From: Sphacelaria rigidula
Lineage: Eukaryota; Phaeophyceae; Sphacelariales
Assembly: GCA_964200075.2 (NCBI GenBank)
Contig: CAXNAA020000155.1
Coordinates: forward strand, 1 to 25,800
DNA length: 25,800 nt
Reading direction: 5' to 3'
Shown here: piece by piece, positions 1 to 9,314 of the stretch
How the letters are laid out: every line of letters starts with the position of its first letter
How positions within the stretch are numbered: the first letter of the stretch is position 1
Made by a program: the position numbers and the translations under genes
The notes under the pieces: generated by a model
What the model saw: only the letters and a program-made list of their open reading frames with translations
The model's database searches: none
Told to the model about the DNA's origin: nothing

Positions 1-24
1 CGTTTTCTCCTGATTTTTGTTTTG

Positions 25-76
25 GTGAATCGGCATCATTTTCAGTCATTTTCAACTCAAAATGATGCCGATTCAC
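25..76. repeat. Short perfect inverted repeat (hairpin)
   Basis: The 18-base arm gtgaatcggcatcatttt at 25-42 is followed by its exact reverse complement at 59-76, around a 16-base spacer. With one bulged base the pairing extends a few bases into the flanking T/A runs. It could be one terminus of a foldback element cut by the window edge, or a small inverted duplication. No partner copy was seen elsewhere in the window. Confidence 0.8.
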
Positions 77-1182
77 AAAGTTTCACAAAACAAGAATCAG
101 CACTTGCGTCCCCATCATATTTCCAATACCCACACGAAAGCTGGAATTTCGAAGCGTTGTGCACCCGGGAAATATCACATGCCCTCACCTGTGCGGGGGT
201 CGTGTGCATGTCGGACCCTGCGCTGTGAGGTGATGCGCCCGTCTGTCTCGAGAAGAACTTCCCGGTCGGCACTGGGGGCTGTTGTTGCCTTCATAGCCCC
301 CCTCTGAGAGAAGATCATCCTCATCCCCGTCGTTACTGTGTGCGGGTGACTCGGATCCCCCTGACACGGGCTGCTTGCGGCGTGGTGCCCTGCTCCCCCT
401 TTGCAATATCGTACGGAGCGGTCCTCCACTTGTCGAGCGGGTAGCATTCACGCTTGAGGGCATTGATTGCGAGCGTGAGGATCGCCCTCGCGTTCTGGAG
501 TGCATATCCGCTATTTATCACGGTTAGATGAAGTAGGACATAGCTATACCGCGTTTATATGTGATCGTTTTAGGCCGCGAGGATGGACGTTGGATGCATT
601 TTTGGGAACATTTCCCCGGCAACGAACGCGTCCGGCGCGATTTTTAGTGCTCGGAAAGTGAAGTGATGCAGCTGGCATGTGGTTATCATCCTCCATGACA
701 TCAATGCTGTCGCGGATAATATCTTAGACTTATGCTGTGAACCTGAATTGACAAAATCGTCTGCTTCGACGATAGGCGATATATAATTACCTATTGCCCG
801 CGGGTTCTCGCTTCAGTACTATGTTAGGTGGGTCGCCCAGTGCAAATCAGTGCTGTGTTTCGTAGGTGCACACGTGGAAAATGACAACAGATTGTAAACA
901 TTGACCATCCAACAGGGGTCTTCGATCGTTCGGCAGGTGTATCCTTTGCTTCTTGCCACGCTGTAGCCGGTGCGATTGTTCCAGACTGTGGTGTGAGGAT
1001 ACTTCCTCGTACATTTTTCTGTCCTGTGTGACCTTCCTTTGTATTTCACCGTCGACAACTTATATTAACCGACCTTCGCGAAGTTTGGGCGGGGGGGGGT
1101 GTTGAATTCCGTGACACGGTATCCAGCAGATGGGTGCGAACGGGACGCTGGGACTCATGCTCTGGGATATCGGGGCGGCAGG
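77..1182. other. No recognisable gene
   Basis: Short open frames occur on both strands, with none showing a known domain. The longest coherent one is a minus-strand frame at 819-1058 (79 codons) rich in Arg, Lys, Thr and Cys, with no motif I recognise. No repeat structure was found apart from the hairpin to the left and a run of nine or ten G at about 1090. Confidence 0.5.
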
Positions 1183-1509
1183 ATGGACGCCCTTCCTTTT
1201 AGCTGTCGCGGGTGCCACGAAGGGTTCAGCAGTAAAGTAGAATTGCGTTCGCATGAGCGTATGAATACCGGTAGAGGGGGTTGTCTGGCCGAGCAGCCAG
1301 GTCATATCGCTCTCACGGCGGATACCCCACCAGTTCAGCGGAATCTGCGTGCGTTACGTGAGCTGGAAAGCGGACGCCGTCAGTCGGAGGCAACGACTGG
1401 AGGCCAGCGTCGAAATTCACGAGCAGACGAGTTGGTTCGGGTGCCGCGTATCCACCAGGCAGGTCCTAGTGGAGCTGATCCGCCCTCAGAGAAGGACGAC
1501 CCGCACCAG
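1183..1509 (+). CDS. C2H2-like zinc-finger N-terminal exon, possibly of a transposase
   Basis: The frame is open from 1099, but the first ATG (1183) lies 21 bases before a finger-like motif, CRGCHEGFSSKVELRSHERM, at about residues 9-28. It has C-x2-C, the hydrophobic F and L, and one His. The expected second His (H-x3-H) is Asn (HERMN), although the TG linker that follows fingers is kept. The rest is polar and low complexity. A possible donor, CAG|GTGACA at 1510, ends the exon after 109 codons in phase 0; without splicing the frame runs to 1650. Some CACTA-related transposases (Plavaka/KDZ-like) start with a single finger, and later transposase blocks lie downstream on the same strand. Alternatively it is the finger-bearing end of a 5'-truncated non-LTR retrotransposon, because a CAAT microsatellite tail lies 240 bases downstream. 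The link to the downstream gene is inference. Confidence 0.4.
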
Positions 1510-1718
1510 GTGACATGCAGCACACTGAGTATACCACCCCCCACCCCTCTTCTCCATTGCTGTATCGGTAAACGGAAGTACTGCACCCTTCGTGGTAGTG
1601 AGCGCGCGGAGAGGTCGATAAATGCTACACAGCGCGTGCGATGTCAATGAACGTACACGTTTAGAGCATGTTTGAATTTCGTTTATTTTTCGTTACGTCC
1701 ATCATGAGACGACGGCTG

Positions 1719-1777
1719 GACCCCTGGGGGGTCAGTTAAAGTACGACAATCAATCAATCAATCAATCACTCAATCAG
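1719..1777 (+). repeat. Small hairpin followed by a (CAAT)n microsatellite
   Basis: The stem gacccc/ggggtc (1719-1733, 3-base loop) is followed by gtcagttaaagtacga and then about seven CAAT/ATCA units with one interruption (1747-1777). A 3' hairpin leading into a 4-base repeat tail is the usual appearance of the 3' end of some non-LTR retrotransposons or SINEs. No reverse-transcriptase coding sequence was recognised upstream, so the assignment is tentative. Confidence 0.6.
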
Positions 1778-2520
1778 CACACATCTAGCAGTGCAGGTCG
1801 ACACGGCACAGTATAGTACCCGCCGCATGTCTCTGAGAATACCGTACGATCTCCGTATTACAGTACCGCGTATGCTGTCTGTTTGAGCGTGCAGTGGAAC
1901 TGTCTTGTTGCGGTGCAGTATCCCACGATCACTTGTCTCTTGCGCTCAGCTTCGACGGCAGCGTACTAATTTCTTCCTTGCCATATACGTTTGACCGTTG
2001 ACACACCAATTCAAGACGGAGCAGCATACTTACTCCCAGTAGAGACACCTTCACCATTCCAGTGCTCATGAAGTTTCTTCCATACACTACACATCAATCT
2101 TTGGCATATATTCTCCCAGTCATTTTCGCCGTCTTGGCCACTATCCATCTCCTAGTGTGTCCATCGTTTTGTCCCAACCGTGTAAGGCGTGAAATAATGT
2201 CATGCCGCCGTTGTTCACGCCCCGCTTCCTCCCTTCAGCAGGTGCCGTGCCTCCCTCTACACTTCACACTCGCCACTACACGAATTATGAATCCTTTCGC
2301 TTTGCGACAGGGGAAAATCTGTGTCTCTACTTCCTCCTCCCCTCTGCTGCTGGGATATCTCTTCTTCCTGGCGGGTCCAGGTCTGTCACCCGAAATTTCA
2401 GTTTCAATTATTCCCCCCCGTCCATTTCGCCATGCCGATATTTTCTTAGCCCGACCCCCTCTCTCAATCCCCGTATATCCTCACGTTCTGCTCCTCGCCC
2501 ACTTCGCGCCTAAAAGACGG
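1778..2520. other. Non-coding; pyrimidine-rich tract from about 2200
   Basis: From about 2200 to 2510 the + strand is strongly C/T-rich. An open frame across it (2062-2661) is explained by that composition and runs into the foldback element, so it is not called as a gene. The DNA right of the foldback (5770-6060) is also pyrimidine-rich on the same strand, as expected if the element inserted into one long C/T-rich tract. Confidence 0.5.
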
Positions 2521-2658
2521 GGGTTTACAAATTGGGGATGGATTTCCTGGGGGGGGATCTGCGGCGGGGGGATGATAATCTTTGTGTCCACACGAAATGT
2601 TCTACACATGGTTCCATTCCTTCATCTATTGGTAGCTACTACAGGTGGCGGCAGCACC

Positions 2659-2832
2659 TAAGAAATGTCCAGTTAAGGAATCGAGGCTCAAAATTTTCAG
2701 ACATTAAGAAATTGATACTAAGAAATTTTGCTCAGATCGGAGCGAATATAAGGATAAGAAATTGAAACATGCAGGAGGCTCGGCGGATAAGAAATCTATC
2801 ATCGACGCTGCGACCTTGGGAAATAAGAAACT
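2659..2832 (+). repeat. Iterated TAAGAAAT motifs at the left end of Z
   Basis: At least six copies or near-copies of taagaaat(t) occur at irregular 14-36 base spacing. The same word recurs in the right end of Z in the same orientation, for example taagaaatt at about 5346 and 5379. Subterminal iterations like these often serve as transposase-binding sites; that role is inferred. Confidence 0.65.
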
Positions 2833-3169
2833 GGTCCCAGACCCATCAGCCCCTCGACGCAAGGATGCCCCCCCCCCCCTCTCTACCCCCTCCTCACGAC
2901 AATACGGTACAATAGTCAGTATGTATTCGTGTACAGTACAGTACAGAACTACAGGGATTGTACAATAATGCATACGCTACAGTGTACATTATCGGAAGAT
3001 GACCACTGTCGGCGCACAAGAAGGTGCTCGCTGGTTGAGCGACCATTCGGACAATGTGTCTGCTGATACGCACCTATCTGCGGTAATGCATACCTCTGCA
3101 CCTCTGTATTACACCCCAATGCCCAGAGTGATCGCCTGCAGAGCTTCAAGCTTGATTGGCTGCAGCACA

Positions 3170-4250
3170 GAGTACAATCGTGTTGTTATCCGTGAAATAA
3201 CAGCTGATCATTGAAATTGAGGATGGAGATGGTCATTGAGGATAAGAACCCGGAGAATTTAAATCTTCGTATCCCACGAGATCTTCGAAGTATGATTCCA
3301 TTCCTTCACCTGTTCTACTGGTAGCGATTGATAACTACCGTACGCCTAGGCTTTTGCTTCTTATGCGCATTCCTTCTTTTTTTTTATGCGCGTTTTCCCA
3401 TTTTTTTTCGTGTTCAAAAGCGAACATTATGCGCGGATTTGTGCGCATTTTGGTGAAATATGCGCGACTTATGCGCCTTTTTCGCGTCGTTCTTGAGGCG
3501 GTTCCTGGCGGCACCGCTCATGGAACGTACCTTCCAGCTAGAAAACAAGACGGCACGTCGAAAATTTCGAGATTTCATTTATTATTTTTTTAATCAGTTT
3601 GGCATTAACATAAAGTAGCTCACATACAGCCCGCAACAATGTTCAACAAAAGAAATTACGAACACAAACGCCAAGACTTACGAACCACGCCATATGGAGC
3701 ACCCGTGGGCAGCTACCACCTGCTGGAAATGGGGTGCGTAATCCCGTTGGAGTACTACATGCGCCAAGTTATGCGTAAAACTTAGCTGTTATGCCTTTGT
3801 TACGCTGAAATCTCCGAAAACATTTGTTTTCCATTTTGCGCATATGCTTATGCGCAAAACCCCGTTTCATGCGAAATTATATGCGCGCATAAGAAGCAAA
3901 AGCCTACATACGCCATGCAAATTTGGATTTCGATTACCGAAATGTTGGGGTCCCAGGTGAAAAGTCGATTCCGGGGAATTTCGGTGATCCCATCGGATCA
4001 CCTACATTCCCCAAAATTGTTTCTTTACCTGTTATAGGACCCCAACATTTCGGTAATCGAAATCCAAAATTGTATGGCGTGTAGTAGTTGTCAATAGCCA
4101 CCAGTAGGTTGAGGAATGGAACCATATTGCGAAGATTTGGTGTGGATACGAAGATTCAAATTATCCGGGTTATTATCCTCAACGAAAAGCTCCATCCTCA
4201 ATTACCATGATTGGCTGTTGAATGTATACGTACTAGTGTACTCTAGGGTA
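3170..4250. mobile_element. Foldback element Y, second copy of the X family, split by W
   Basis: The left arm, about 3199-3346, pairs with the right arm, about 4075-4222. In reverse the right arm reads aattgaggatggagc, then ataacccggataattt, cttcgtatcc, ttccattcctcaacc and gacaactactacacgcc; each has a close partner on the left in the same order. Weaker pairing reaches about 3170 and 4250. The pairing resumes inside W's right flank: tttggatttcgattaccg at 3923 faces its reverse complement before 4075. The arms match those of X (atggttccattcc and ggta/tggcta shared). Minus the insertion it is about 430 bp and non-coding. Confidence 0.75.
3347..3906. mobile_element. hAT-like non-autonomous element W
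   Basis: This 560 bp insertion has perfect 22 bp terminal inverted repeats (3347-3368 and 3885-3906), beginning taggcttttgcttctt. It is flanked by 8 bp direct repeats, cgtacgcc (3339-3346) and catacgcc (3907-3914), with one mismatch. An 8 bp duplication and TIRs starting TAGG/CAGG fit the hAT superfamily. The word tatgcgc or its reverse complement occurs about a dozen times near both ends, as expected for subterminal binding sites. It splits the left arm of foldback Y and encodes no transposase, so it would need a source elsewhere in the genome. Confidence 0.75.
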
Positions 4251-4319
4251 CAGTGAATAGAACGAGCTGTGACTGCATGTTTTTTCATTGTTATCTGCCT
4301 CCCATATAATAACGGAATG

Positions 4320-4571
4320 ATGCTACGGTAGAGGTGCACAAATATTATCTGAGGTTTGAATTGTTAGGAGCCCTGTTTCTCCTCCAAAACACCACTCACG
4401 AAATGCATGAGGGTACGCCAGGATTACTATTTCAATGTCCTACTGTAGAGATGTCCCGAATGAATTTGCAAACGAGGATGCCCTGACCCATACTCTCGTG
4501 CAATCTAGAATCGTTAGGAGCCCCTGAACCAGACAAGATTTCGAGCAAAAAGTGCACCCCTACCGTAGCAT
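4320..4571. mobile_element. MITE V with TGCTACGGTAG termini
   Basis: The left end, atgctacggtagaggtgcac (4320-4339), and right end, gtgcacccctaccgtagcat (4552-4571), are inverted repeats of 20 bp with one mismatch, giving a 252 bp element with no coding capacity. The target duplication is unclear. A second left end lies at 25741, matching 51 of 60 aligned bases, and an isolated end lies at 20205. Because the gttaggagccc string appears on the same strand near both ends, the inner part is not a simple foldback. Confidence 0.7.
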
Positions 4572-5260
4572 TGCTCACCGGTATGTACTATATCATATAT
4601 ACATGATACAGTATGACACTTTTATTGCGATTCACCCCGATGTGATCGCCCTTATTTATATGTATTGCACAGCAAAGGAGTACACTACATCTGTGCTGCT
4701 CAATAATTTTTTTTTGCTGTGTACTGCGAGGCCCCTGAAGATAATCTGTCCAAGCAACACTGTAAAAAAACGAGATGTCTTCCTATATTGTACTGTGCCC
4801 CCCGATGAAGGATGTCGTTATGTCATGCAGTGCTTGTCCTGATACACCTGGCATGATTGTACGTATGGCTGTCCCTCGAGAGGTCGAAAGATGGGACCTT
4901 GCGGTTCTTAGTTCTTTGGTTGGTGGTATTTGGGGTCTTGAGTCTCGCCCGTAGTCGGACCCTATGTTCATTTCTACTTGGCCTCGCGCGTCGAGTTGGA
5001 AAGCCGTGTGCCGGCCTGAAGTCCGATATGGCCACCTGCGGCACCGGATCTTCTGAGGTTAGCCATATGTATTCTGAATTATTTATCCCTCTTTTGCTTG
5101 TATCGCGTTTTGTGAATTTTAAGTTGGGTCTACCGTTTTGCTAGCCTGTGACCACGGAAGGCGCCCGCATCAGATGCCCAGTACGAACGAACCGCGCAGA
5201 TTCGGAACGGTTTTTCAATATAAACACAACCACAACCACAACAACAACAACAACTGTAGT
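4572..5260. other. Interior of Z; simple AAC/ACC repeat at the end
   Basis: No gene is recognised in 4572-5220; a plus-strand frame at 4857-5144 (95 codons) lacks any known motif. At about 5222-5254 there is a short (AAC)n/(ACC)n stretch, which produces the Asn- and Thr-run frames on both strands. Confidence 0.5.
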
Positions 5261-5760
5261 ACTACATCCGTTCGAAAAAAAAACTTTTGCTTTCAAGAAT
5301 TCCATCATTTTGTACGCGCCCGTGAAGAAAAAGAAATTGGCCTTTAAGAAATTCATCATTGCGCGTGTGCGGAAAGTAAGAAATTGGTTTAAAGAAATTA
5401 TGCTTGGCTCGGCGATAAGAATAAGATTTGAGCCTCGCCTCAAATTAGAGTTTCTTAACTAGTGACGCCACCTGTATATGGACAAGTACTGCACGCCATA
5501 AAACTCCGTATTCCGAGAACCGAAACGTAGGGGTCACAAGGGGAAAAAAAAAATTCGGCGTCCTCTTCGTTCGCCGAACTACCCCGGGTTTGGTTTTAAT
5601 CCCCGGGCGCCAACGTTTCGGTTTCCGAAATCTAAATTTGTGCCACGTGTAGTATCCGTCGCAAGCTACCAATAGGTTAAGGAGTGAAACCATGTTTCCA
5701 AGATTTCGGGTGGACATGAACATTGTAATTCTCTTGGCGCAGGTCCCCAATAAAAACCCT

Positions 5761-7425
5761 ACCCCGCCTCGTTGAATTCCGTGATCTCAGCGCTTCCTCT
5801 CCCCTGCTTTCTATCGTGTCCGTTACTATTGTCTTGTGCCCCGCACTATCACCTACGAATAGTACTTCGTCTTTGTTTCCTCCTATTCCCCTCCATTTTC
5901 CCCCAATTCATGTATCCCACATTCGTCCGCCCGGCCCTGTCATGACTTTCTTCCACGCCAACCTATCAAGTACTGATGGCAACCTCTGCCCCTGCATGTT
6001 TTCAACGCTATGCTGACATCTCAACTCTGTCATGTCCCCGTTTTTTTTAATCCTTCTGGAAACCTCCCCTTCTGTCCCTGGGCTAGACGCCTCGTAGTGT
6101 AGGGCCGTGACGAGGAAGAAAAGATAGAGATAGAAAATGCCGCGGGCAACCATTGCACCATGGAACACGAGGTAAGAATATACAGATCAAATTAAATTGA
6201 ATAAATAAGTAATTGATCATTGGTTGGACTGGTCGGATTGGGGATGGATTCGGTTTTGTTTTTAAGAAGGAAAGAGGACAACAAAAAACTATTATTTAGG
6301 TAATAATTGCTTGGATGGGTTGGATGGGTTGCGGATGGTTGGGTTGTTCGATTGATTTCGAGATTTTTGGGAGAAGGAACGACGATATAGCAACACCCAC
6401 GGCAGGAGCAGGCAGAATGCTCCAGCTGGAGACGTCGGGGGAGGGTTGTCCAATCACACTACGCGACTGATGAAGAGTGTGCAATTGTATCCATCGACAG
6501 TAATCAACAAAAGCCAGATGAAACATGCTACTTAATACATAGCTACGGGTTCCCTAGTGTAATATGGCACATCGATACGTCAGGACTTTGGTGTACGAGG
6601 GAAGCACCCCTTGATGGGCTGCACCATCAGATGGCGAGTTTGTCAAGCCACATCATACATACCTGGCTGCGTGGTTGAGCACCTAGGGTTCACGTCACTA
6701 CATGTTGAAGGGTAGGGCGGCGACCCAAGCGCGATCCACCCTCAGCTTCTCGAGGGGGCGGGGAATATAGGTCCGGCTGCCGCTAGGCGTTTCGCGGGCG
6801 AATACTTCATGAAGTCTCGCATCATGCACTCATCATTAGTGCCACGCTGGAAAATCATTCCAGTGCGGCTACTTTGTTTGGGAATGCCGCGTACTGCACC
6901 AGTACCACTGACTGTATAGAGTAGATGTACTTCACCATACGCAATGTACTGTACTGTTGTGGAGTTCTGCATTACGCTATCTCTACTACAGTGTCTACAG
7001 CCCACGCAGCACAGCACTTCAGCACTGCAGCACAACAGTACTACAGCGACTTCTACTGCGCCCCATAGAAACAACAGAAGAGGGACCCTACCTTTTTGCT
7101 CACATTCACCCTCACCGATGTACATTGGGCGAATATTTTCGCACCCCACCTGTAAACAATTAATCATATCCTGCTCGACAAACATCAAAAGCAAGTCGTA
7201 GAAATCCCGATGTGCGTTCCGAAGTGGTTCCGATAGTTTATTCCCAAAGCTTAGGGTTAGCTCTATTACTCGTCATTTTCGAGCACCCAGGCATCTTCCT
7301 TGCTTCCGCCATATGCACTGTTTCCGACGTATCCATCGAGTTCGCGTTCCTTTCCTATGCAGGCGGAATGTGTCACCGGACACGAAGCCGGCGCTCTCAG
7401 GATGAAGACGACATGACACACAGAG
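5761..7425. other. Non-coding region with minor simple repeats
   Basis: The part 5770-6060 is pyrimidine-rich and matches the composition left of element X. At about 6312-6357 there is a short imperfect (TTGGATGGG)n array. At about 6890-7060, gtactgtac and cag-type words recur (cagcac, ctacag, gtactacag), a degenerate low-complexity patch resembling 2925-2985. Frames here, such as 6742-7194 on the minus strand, show no domain. Confidence 0.5.
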
Positions 7426-8433
7426 GACAACCACTCGGAATGCTGGAGTAGCACGGGATCGGAAGAATGGACCCATGATAGTGATGACGATCGAAGTGAT
7501 GCGGGCGAAGATGTTGCTCTCGCCGGGGGGGATAGCGGCGCCACTGAGGGCGGCCGCAACATGGACGGGGTGCAGTAGGATGGTGAGGTGCACTCCGGCG
7601 TCGCGCAGACCCCGGTGTTTTCACCGGACAGTGATCCCGGAGGTGGGCACGCTTCGGTCCCATCTCTTGAAGACCTGCACATCCTATTCGGGGGACACAC
7701 AACGGAAGGGGGAGATGGTAACGTCAAATATCGGGAGAGAGCACGCCGCTCGCCGTATTATCCGTTCAGGAATCTCACTGAGCTCATGCCCTTTGTGTTC
7801 ATATTCAAGCACCAGCTGTCGAGAGCGGCTGTTACAGACCTCTTTCGACTGCTCCGTTGCGTGGACGGCGAGGAAGGAGACGAGGCGGGCTAGGGACGCG
7901 CATTCGATGCGCGGGATGTGCCGGATAATGCACACAATTTCATTCATAGGTTGAGGAAATACCCACCTCTCCTTCCCGTGATAAGAAGGGAGGTGCCCAC
8001 GACAACAGACGGGGTGACCGCTGACGTCTATGACATACCCTTGAACCTTCAGTACGCGCGATTCCTCAAGTCCAGGCGTTTGATGGAGGAGATCGATGCA
8101 AACCCCGGGGGTCATCTTTGCAGAGAGATGGAGGCCTCAGATAACGGTCTGGGAAGTGATCACGTTATGGCCGGTCCGACGGAACCGGTTCACGGCAGAA
8201 GACGTTCCATGATGCACGGAGGGCTGGCTCGTGGGTCACCATTCCTGGGTTATGACGGTGTCATTTGCCGCAAGCCACGAAGAGTGTACATCGGAGAGAT
8301 ATTGATCTGTACAGTCCCAACGGCGCGTGGTGACGACGAGGAGGAACGGCCCTGTCGGATAGTCAGCATATTCTGGGATGACTCCTCGCGGGTCCTTCGC
8401 GTGCAGCTGAGGCGCTTCCACTACGCCCCGGAG
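7426..8433 (+). CDS. N-terminal region of a CACTA-related transposase, with BAH-like module
   Basis: This frame reads through an acidic segment (EEWTHDSDDDRSDAGEDVA), then a block YYPFRNLTELMPFVF followed by HQLSRAAVTDLFRLL, which resembles the W-x-PF...LS...LL signature near the N terminus of Plavaka-like transposases. Next come DVPDNAHNFIHRLRKY and DGVTADVYDIPLNL. From about 8284 to 8433, YIGEILICTV...RPCRIVSIF...VQLRRFHYAPE has the spacing of a BAH domain. Two in-frame TAG codons (7576-7578, 7891-7893) break it, although the protein-like sequence continues in frame through both. They may be decay or lie in tiny introns of 66 and 33 bases. The exon ends at GAG|GTAGGT. The start is a guess at an AG acceptor (7424-7425); the true N terminus may be the finger exon at 1183. 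Confidence 0.55.
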
Positions 8434-8488
8434 GTAGGTATTCGGTCGAACGTCACAGGAGAAAGCGGTTTGTGGGGGTATCAGAAAG
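8434..8488 (+). other. Probable 55-base spliceosomal intron
   Basis: It begins GTAGGT and ends AAAG. Removing it joins ...FHYAPE to VWEAQGAEALFDVEPSALV in phase 0, whereas reading through gives a TGA after a poor stretch. The join falls at the end of the BAH-like module, which supports it. Confidence 0.6.
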
Positions 8489-8854
8489 GTTTGGGAGGCG
8501 CAGGGAGCTGAGGCCCTGTTCGATGTCGAACCATCCGCTTTGGTGGATCTGTGTGAGATGCTGACCATGACCGAGCGAAAGACGTGGACGACGCAGAAGC
8601 CCTGGGCGATGGGAGTCCGGCCTTCGTCGGAACGGACGTTGTGCTATGAGGGATTCGTCCGACAGACGCGTCAGCGACATAGGTCGGGCGGCCGATTCGA
8701 GGTTAGTGGCGAATGGCGTCGAACGGGGGATGCAGGAGAATACTTCCCGGACATGAGAGCCCCTGGCGTCCACCACAACACGAGTAACCTTCCCTTCTGT
8801 GGTATAGGCGCTGTACTGCATATCGACGCCTTCAATGTGCACGGGATGACGCAG
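8489..8854 (+). CDS. Transposase exon with the first catalytic-Asp-like block
   Basis: This block of 122 codons follows the 55-base intron in phase 0. It contains EALFDVEPSALVDLCEML, then GFVRQTRQR, then LPFCGIGAVLHIDAFNVHG. The Asp of LHIDAFN (8825-8827) sits where CACTA-family (Transposase_21) proteins have the first catalytic Asp (the DG-N block). A donor-like CAG|GTGGGA follows at 8855. If not spliced, the frame runs on to a stop at 8927-8929. The block that normally follows (GGVY...R-like) is not seen and may be missing or hidden in the repeat-filled stretch to the right. Confidence 0.5.
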
Positions 8855-8934
8855 GTGGGAGTATGGTTGCGAATGCGGGTCGAGTACAGGTCTTTCTTTT
8901 CACTACTCGGGCAAAATACAATATGTTAAAGGTT

Positions 8935-9205
8935 GGAGTAGACCGAGTACGGCCTCAAAACTTTGACTCAAAGACTGATCAGATTGAGAAGGGTCTCGCA
9001 TAGTGGGCTCAATTCTTGAGCATTCTGAGCACGGCGTAAAGTCCTCTACTCGATTTCGAGCTGTTCGGGTACGAACTTGAACACTCAGATCTAATGTGTG
9101 CCGTGGGTGTAACCTCAAATACTCGACTCAAAAGTTTGGTTGGGTTGAGCATGACCCCAAGTAAGCAGGCCGAATTTGGGGTAGGTAGAGCCCGATCTCA
9201 AATTC
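8935..9205 (-). repeat. Decayed satellite A block, reverse orientation
   Basis: Reverse-strand words of satellite A (acctcaaatactcgactcaaaag, gagtac, gatctcaaa) recur. The gacctc-like landmark falls at 9111, 9152 and 9194, keeping the 41-42 base period of the intact arrays at 20.4-22.0 kb. It lies within the proposed intron between the 8489 and 9315 blocks. Confidence 0.55.
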
Positions 9206-9314
9206 TCTGCTCGCCCCGCACCCGTAAGCTGGTGCACCTCCGACGCCGCATGCCTGCTCACCCTGATGAACACCGAGCGAGCGTGACGTCGATGTTTTTT
9301 TTTCCAGGGTGCAG

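Larger units (their letters stand above)
2642..5474. mobile_element. Element Z with CAGGTGGCG termini and TA flanks
   Basis: The left end starts caggtggcggcagcacc and the right end, read in reverse, starts caggtggcgtcactagt. Both continue into taagaaa and, 20-30 bases later, gaggctcaaa. TA lies immediately outside both ends (2640-2641 and 5475-5476), as expected for a TA-targeting DNA transposon. The ends interrupt foldback X exactly where its arm should continue. Both end regions carry iterated TAAGAAAT-like motifs (2659, 2705, 2719, 2755 and about 2789 on the left; about 5330-5420 on the right) and a shared ggctcggcg-ataagaa string. No transposase frame was seen, so it is probably non-autonomous or decayed. 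It contains elements Y and V. Confidence 0.65.
2521..5760. mobile_element. Foldback element X, split by element Z
   Basis: The left arm is 2521-2641 and the right arm about 5475-5760. Read in reverse, the right arm matches the left: gggtttacaaattgggga against gggtttttattgggga, then gtgtccacacgaaatgttc against catgtccacccgaaatctt, atggttccattcc against atggtttcactcc, and ctattggtagct in both. The inner part of the right piece is itself a stem: ccgaaacgtaggggtc at about 5521 faces a reversed ccgaaacgttggcgcc. Without the insertion X would be about 410 bp, close to the roughly 430 bp of element Y, which has the same arms. No protein is encoded, so it is a MITE-like foldback element. No clear target duplication was found. 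Confidence 0.7.

Noticed and set aside
185-505. 106-codon minus-strand Arg/Ser-rich frame
   Set aside because: Several overlapping frames on both strands, with no motif to prefer one.
2062-2661. 199-codon plus-strand frame with an apparent hydrophobic start
   Set aside because: It follows the pyrimidine-rich composition and runs into the arm of foldback X and the end of Z; no domain.
7251-7260. ttagggttag, telomere-like
   Set aside because: Only about one and a half units; no array.
7475-7954. 159-codon plus-strand frame
   Set aside because: It overlaps the better-supported frame of the transposase N-terminal block, which has the recognisable motifs.
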